The translations under genes and the position numbers were made by a program. Shown piece by piece: positions 59,279 to 64,000 of a stretch of DNA of 64,000 nt. The stretch is from Agapanthus africanus (taxonomy: Eukaryota; Streptophyta; Magnoliopsida; Asparagales; Amaryllidaceae): contig JASDDO010000026.1 in NCBI GenBank assembly GCA_030015575.1, positions 69,775,433-69,839,432 on the forward strand, read 5' to 3'. Under the pieces are notes generated by a model that did not search any database, had not been told where the DNA came from, and worked only from the letters and a program-made list of their open reading frames with translations. Each line of letters starts with the position of its first letter. Position 1 is the first letter of the stretch.

Positions 59279-61444
59279 TGTAGGGTCGCTAGGCACTGCC
59301 ACAAGGGTCTATGAGGCATCAACCATGCCCGATTAAAATTTTAGCCGTGCCGAACGACCCAAAGTCGGATCTTTAAACTAGAGTTTATGCGAAAACTAGT
59401 ATGTTAAACACTTTAACACTAAGTGAGAGGGATTACAACCTTTGTAGATCTGGTCCTTCACTTCATAAGCTCCGTGTTGTGGTCCCTTCGCTGCGATCAT
59501 CGGGTTCCGGACTCTCGAGAGGTCCCACGAAGAGAAAAATGCAGTCTTGCTTCCGATCTTCGATACAAAGATGATCTACCTTGAAGTTTCGTTAACACAA
59601 GCTCTCACTCATGAAATGATGTGAACACCCTCATCTAAATGACAAGGATAGATGAGGATGATGAAGTAGGATTTTTGCTCTTGTTTGTTTTCTTATTCTC
59701 ACTCAATTTTCATCACAAAATCAAATCAAGAAAGCTTTTTCTTGAAAAGAGGAAGGAAGAAGAAGAAGAATCATTCATAAACTTTTTGTGATGAATAATG
59801 CAAAGAAGATAATGATCAATAATGCAACCATGGTTGTCTAAACCATTGTAGAGAGTTAACCAAGGCTAGGGTTTGGGTTAGGTTAAGAATGAGTCACTTG
59901 AAAATATCTTTTCCAAAACAAAAAAGAAAACCTTCTAGAATCTACTAGAAGTCTTAACCCTAATCCAAACCCTAATCATGTTTAAACTCCACAAAACATG
60001 TTGCATTAATCATCATATCATGTTACAATATTATATATCACATATATAATATTTATCGTAACAAAATAAAATAATACAATTAACATATATCGCATATATA
60101 TCAATGTATTACCCGAGTGAGAAAAAGAATCTTTTAGTGAGCTAATATTAGTTAATGCAATTTAATATATCATATATATTATTATACATTAAATTATCGA
60201 ATCAACACTTGATCCGAAAATCCGGCTATATCGCATATAACCGACTAATATTTATCCGTACCGATTCATCGAATCAACACTTGATCCGATGACCCGGCTG
60301 ATATCAAATATCGCGAGAATACAATACGGTGTCTCATATCGCATTATCCTCGGTCCCGCACATATCACATATGTGCCCCTACTCCGTTTTGCCTCAGTCA
60401 AGAAACCTCTGTGTAGGACTCTAAAGAATCGTCAATACGCCGGCAGTAGGTGATGATCATATCAAACACCCACAAGCTGCAAGCGGTCAGCTAAACGTAA
60501 CAGCTACCCAGGTATTGAGCGCTCAGAAGATCAACAAGCAAGCCTGTACATTCTCCTGTGAATCCAATCAGTAACACTCCCGTACAGTCCGGTCTCGTCG
60601 TCTGATATGTCGCATATCTCTCCTAGGGGTGGTAAACGTCAGACCCCAGTAGCTTGATAAGTCGTGTCGATATGAGATCTATAACAGTTCGAGAAACTAC
60701 TGATAACACTTACCAGTAAATCGCAGCAACCCTGGCCAGGGATTTCCGGTTATAGCCAATCGAACACAGCACAACATCAACTCCCTATACCAGGAGAGAC
60801 GAATCCCCTCCTATCGTTCATTGCCTCCATATGATTCGGGACTGTACCCAAAAGCCACCTTTTTGCACGCCCTCTTGGATGTGGTATGATGGAAATCAAA
60901 GCATAGTGGGAATCACACAAGACTCTATGACGATCTCGGGTCAACAGACTACTCTGTACCAGTGTCACCGGAGAACTGCCATCTGACGTGAGGTATAATA
61001 CCATCTGGGAGTTCTCGGCGAGTCTGTCCAGTGTACCCAGTCTCTACTGAGCACCCGTACACCATCCTTGATGTCAAACACCGATGGATATGGGATCATC
61101 CATCGCCCATCATATGGGTCAAGATGCGTATACGTTAGTCTACTCTGGTGCATCGATGCCCTGTCTCGATACACCCTCGACTAGGAACAGTTATAGGATG
61201 AACTCGTCGACTACCGTGGCCCCACTAGTATGATCTCATCATAGTCCCAGTAGTAGAGTACATATCCTAAGGGCTTTACCAACATGTAACATAGAGACAA
61301 TCAAAGTACATGTTTAGATAAAGTACAACCAGATAGCATACTATCATGTCGAGCAAGAAAGTCCTCCCTATATATGTCCAAGCATCCATTACAATATACA
61401 TCGTATGTACAGTAATGGCCTCTAGGGCATACATATAACTAACA
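59279..61444 (-). repeat. Copia2 5' LTR
   Basis: The same length as the 3' LTR and bounded by the AGCGT target copy on the right. The small ORFs inside are shared with the 3' LTR and are not genes. Confidence 0.92.
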
Positions 61445-62335
61445 AGCGTCCTTGACGAGAGCATCTCGATTCGCGTCGACTCGCAGAGAAATCAGCGTCA
61501 TTGCAGGAATACCTTGATTCGTCTCAACCCCAGGGAAATCAGTGTCCTTGGCAACCTCCTCGATTCAGGGAAATCAGTGTCCTTGGCAACCTCCTCGATT
61601 CAGGGAAATCAATGTCCTTGACGAGAGCATCTCGATTCGTGTTGACCCGCGGACAAATCAGCGTCTTTGCAGGAATACCTCAATTCGTCTCAACCCCAGG
61701 GAAATCAGTGTCCTTGGCAACCTCCTCGATTCATGGAAATTAACGTCCTTGACGAGAGCATCTCGATTCGTGTCGACCCGCAGATAAATCAGCGTCTTTG
61801 CAGGAATACCTCGATTCGTCTCAACCCCAGGGAAATCGGTGTCCTTGGCAACCTCCTCGACTCAGGGAAATTAGCGTCTTTGACGAGAGCATCTCGATTC
61901 GTGTCGACCCGCAGAGAAATCAGCGTCTTTGCAGGAATACCTCGATTAGTCTCAACCCCAGGGAAATCGGTGTCCTTGGCAACCTCCTTGATTCAGGGAA
62001 ATCAGCATCCTTGACGAGAGCATCTCGATTCGCGTCGACCCGCAGAGAAATCAGCGTCTTTGCAGGAATATCTCGATTCGTCTCAACCCCAGGGAAAGCA
62101 GTGTCCTTGGTAACTTCCTCGATTCAGAGAAATCGGCATCCTTGATGAGTGCATCTCGATTCACGTCGACCCGCAGAGAAATCAATGTCTTTGCAGGAAT
62201 ACCTCGATTCGTCTCAACCCCAGGGAAATCAGTGTCCTTGGTAGAAATCTCGATTCAGGGAAATCGGCGTCCTTGACGAGAGCATCTCGATTCGCGTCGA
62301 CCCGCAGAGAAATCAGTATCTCTGCAGGAATATAC
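61445..62335 (+). repeat. 131-bp tandem repeat, right block
   Basis: The phrase GCGTCTTTGCAGGAATA recurs at 61661, 61792, 61923 and 62054, an exact 131-bp step. Six to seven units. The overlapping long ORFs here (61501-62145) are the repeat read in different frames. Confidence 0.92.
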
Positions 62336-63756
62336 GACGTCAACAAAAAGGAGCTATGGCAGAGTCCCTTGTTCCAAATCTCGACGGCCGCATCTACAGC
62401 CTAGAGATCACCAACAGCGTTCCTCCTCATTCCAGAAGGGTTCAGACGCGACAATCAACCTTGGAGCTATGGCAAAGTCCCTATTCCAAATCTCGACGGT
62501 TCACAGACAGCCTGGAGATCATCTCAACATTCGTCTCATTATAACAGATGCAACATCAGCAAATCGGAGCCGCGGCAAAGTTCCCAGTTCCATGACTCGG
62601 CGATGCACAGACAACCGAGAGTCAACCAATCCTGGACTCGTGGAACACGGCTAATGTCAATCCTGACCCCATGGGAAGCGTCCAGAGTGGATCCTAGTCC
62701 TGTGGAACACGGCTAATGTCAATCCTGACCCCGTGGGAAATGTCCAGAGCAACTCCTGACTTCGTGAAATGCGGACAAAATCAACCCCCTGACCACGTGA
62801 AATGCGGATAAAGTCAACCCCTGACTCCATGAAATGCGGATAAAGTCAACCCTCGACTTCCCCGTCAAAGCAATTCTTTGATTCGGGAGCAAGTCAACTC
62901 ATCAATCACTTACGTGTCCTTTTGACTCGTAAGGGAGAAAACTCTTTTGTGAGATCCTTACGACTCTCAAGAGAAAACACACTTAGAAATTCTCACGATT
63001 CCTAAGGAGAAAATACACCTACGAGATCCTCTCGACTCGTAGGGAGAAAAGTCTTTGTGAGACCCTCAAGGCTCATTAAGTTGAAAAGTCTTGGGTGGAC
63101 CCAAGCCATCACTGCCCTGCAAGGAAGTCAACATGGACTATCCACGGGCCACATTCTCCGAAGTCGAACACCGACGAGGAGGGAAATAACCACTTACGAG
63201 TCCTCTCAACTTATAAGCGGGAAAATTCTGTTGTGAGATCCTTACGACTCTCAAGAGAAAGCACACTTAGGAATTCTCACGATTCCTAAGGAGAAAATAC
63301 ACCTACGAGATCCTCTCAACTCGTAGGGAGAAAAGTCTTTATGAGACCCTCACGGCTCATAAAGTTGAAAAGTCTTAGGCAACAGATCCTAACCCTGTTT
63401 TCTAAGCCATCTCCACCTTATAAAGAGTTCAAGATGAACTGTTATCTACCATCTATGGGCCACACTTACCAAAGCCACATGCCACTGAAATGGAGAAGTT
63501 ACTCATGAGCATATAAACTACTTCACGCCAGAGTAAAACATAAAGAAATAGAAGGGTGCGGCTCATGGAGCTGAGGGTTTGGAACTATATCCCTTAAGAG
63601 TCGAGATTTGAGTCAATGATAAATGATGACGCTTGTGTCCGCTTGTTATCTTCTCAGATCAAGATTCTGAAAATTACATACCAACCCGAAACTGGTCATA
63701 CGCTATGAATTACTCTGCACTACTTCACCCACGTATATACTTACATGGGCAAACTA
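62336..63756 (+). other. G2 3' UTR, right part
   Basis: No gene was found. It holds an irregular block with CAAATCTCGACGG phrases (62340-62640), degenerate repeats with GTGAAATGCGGATAAAGTCA (62640-62880), two hairpin modules (62900-63085 and 63185-63370) and a unique tail (63420-63756). G1 and G3 have the PMD gene between this kind of region and the LTR; G2 does not. Confidence 0.72.
62900..63370 (+). repeat. Two hairpin modules of the G2 3' UTR
   Basis: Each has five stem-loops in order: CTTACG/CGTAAG, TGTGAG/CTCTCA (imperfect), CTTAGGAAT/ATTCCTAAG, CCTACGAG/CTCGTAGG and TTTATGAG/CTCATAAA. Loops resemble ATCCTCACGA. Spacers resemble GGAGAAAA. Confidence 0.82.
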
Positions 63757-63768
63757 GTAGGGGGCATT
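63757..63768 (+). other. Polypurine tract of G2
   Basis: GTAGGGGGCATT directly before the 3' LTR start TGTTTCCGCC. Confidence 0.75.
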
Positions 63769-64000
63769 TGTTTCCGCCAAAAAAAAAAAAATCTGCGCAA
63801 AAAAGCCCAAGGTATTAAATGGCAACGATACGTTTAAAAAAATATAAACCAGTATTTTCCGGGCTGTATTTTGACAAACTCCCGAATGTGAAATAGCTAA
63901 ATTCTGATGGTATCGAAAGCTCCTCAAAAAATCCTTCGATTTGATATATTATGGGCCTCATGATTCATCCGGGATCAAAAAATATAAGCAAATATGCTAT
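63769..64000 (+). repeat. G2 3' LTR, first 232 bp
   Basis: Aligns with 41463-41700, including the A-rich run and the phrases TTTTCCGGGCTGTATTTT and TTCGATTTGATATATTATGG. Truncated by the window end. Confidence 0.85.

Larger units (their letters stand above)
51295..61444 (-). mobile_element. Copia2: full-length but decayed Ty1/copia element
   Basis: Two 2,166-bp LTRs (51295-53460 and 59279-61444). Target duplication AGCAT (51290-51294) and AGCGT (61445-61449), one mismatch, inside the 131-bp repeat. Same subfamily as copia1 by LTR ends, leader and pol. About 49 LTR differences by hand count, near 2.3%. The internal order matches copia1 (leader without gag, then pol), but pol is shortened and full of stops. 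Confidence 0.92.
41463..64000 (+). mobile_element. G2: plus-strand gag-only gypsy element (continues past the window)
   Basis: 5' LTR 41463-45084, primer site about 45090, gag 45168-48480, 3' UTR (48481-51294 and 61445-63756), polypurine tract, and the start of the 3' LTR at 63769. The 3' LTR start aligns with the 5' LTR start at roughly 90% over about 200 bp. It has no protease, RT, RNase H or integrase and no PMD gene. Gag passes straight into family 3' UTR sequence near 48480. It is inserted in the G3 gag; the left target copy would be CACCG (41458-41462). Confidence 0.85.

Overview
This window is plant nuclear DNA made almost entirely of nested LTR retrotransposons. No ordinary host gene, tRNA, rRNA or CRISPR array was seen. 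The evidence is: Ty1/copia and Ty3/gypsy pol genes of plant type, an initiator-Met tRNA primer site in the copia elements, a plant mobile domain (PMD) gene family, and six or seven levels of nesting. All of this points to a flowering plant with a large, repeat-rich genome. The species cannot be named from the sequence alone.

Layout, from the deepest host outward. G3 is a minus-strand Ty3/gypsy element of the Tat type (two RNase H domains). In this window it provides part of its 3' LTR (19839-21207), its polypurine tract, a PMD gene on the strand opposite to gag-pol (22094-31474), a repeat-rich 3' UTR (31475-34523) and a decayed integrase, RNase H, RT, protease and gag (34524-41462). G1, a related plus-strand element, is inserted in the G3 3' LTR. 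Its 3' end fills 1-19838: 3' UTR, its own antisense PMD gene (1140-5269), polypurine tract, and a 3' LTR starting at 6272. Copia1 (8885-19479, plus strand) is inserted in that LTR. Solo LTR SL1 (25748-30559) of the same gypsy family sits in an intron of the G3 PMD gene with a perfect GGGCA duplication, and SL1 itself carries a solo copia LTR (27635-29738, CCACT duplication). G2 (41463 to beyond 64000, plus strand) is inserted in the G3 gag. It has a 3.6-kb LTR and a gag but no pol and no PMD gene. Copia2 (51295-61444, minus strand) is inserted in a 131-bp tandem repeat in the G2 3' UTR.

Two things stand out. First, the gypsy family carries a PMD gene in antisense orientation between the 3' UTR and the 3' LTR. 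The gene has its own TATA box, its own polyadenylation signal and about seven introns. Every intron I could phase is phase 1, in both G1 and G3. Antisense placement explains how the introns survive retrotransposition, because they are not introns in the genomic RNA. Second, the noncoding parts of this family are built from very many short hairpins with constant loops and changing stems. The 3' UTR carries nine copies of a module of about five hairpins, and stem changes on one side are matched on the other (for example CCTACGGG/CCTGTAGG, CCTACGAG/CTCGTAGG, CTTACGAG/CTCGTAAG). The LTRs contain long arrays of other micro-palindromes. The copia family shows a separate trio of hairpins with a fixed apical stem and variable basal stems, inside a conserved 2.9-kb leader that stands where gag should be.

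All coding regions in the window are decayed by stops and frameshifts, many of the stops consistent with C-to-T change. The elements probably no longer move by themselves. Copia1 is the youngest datable insertion (LTRs about 1% different by hand count); copia2 is older (about 2.3%).
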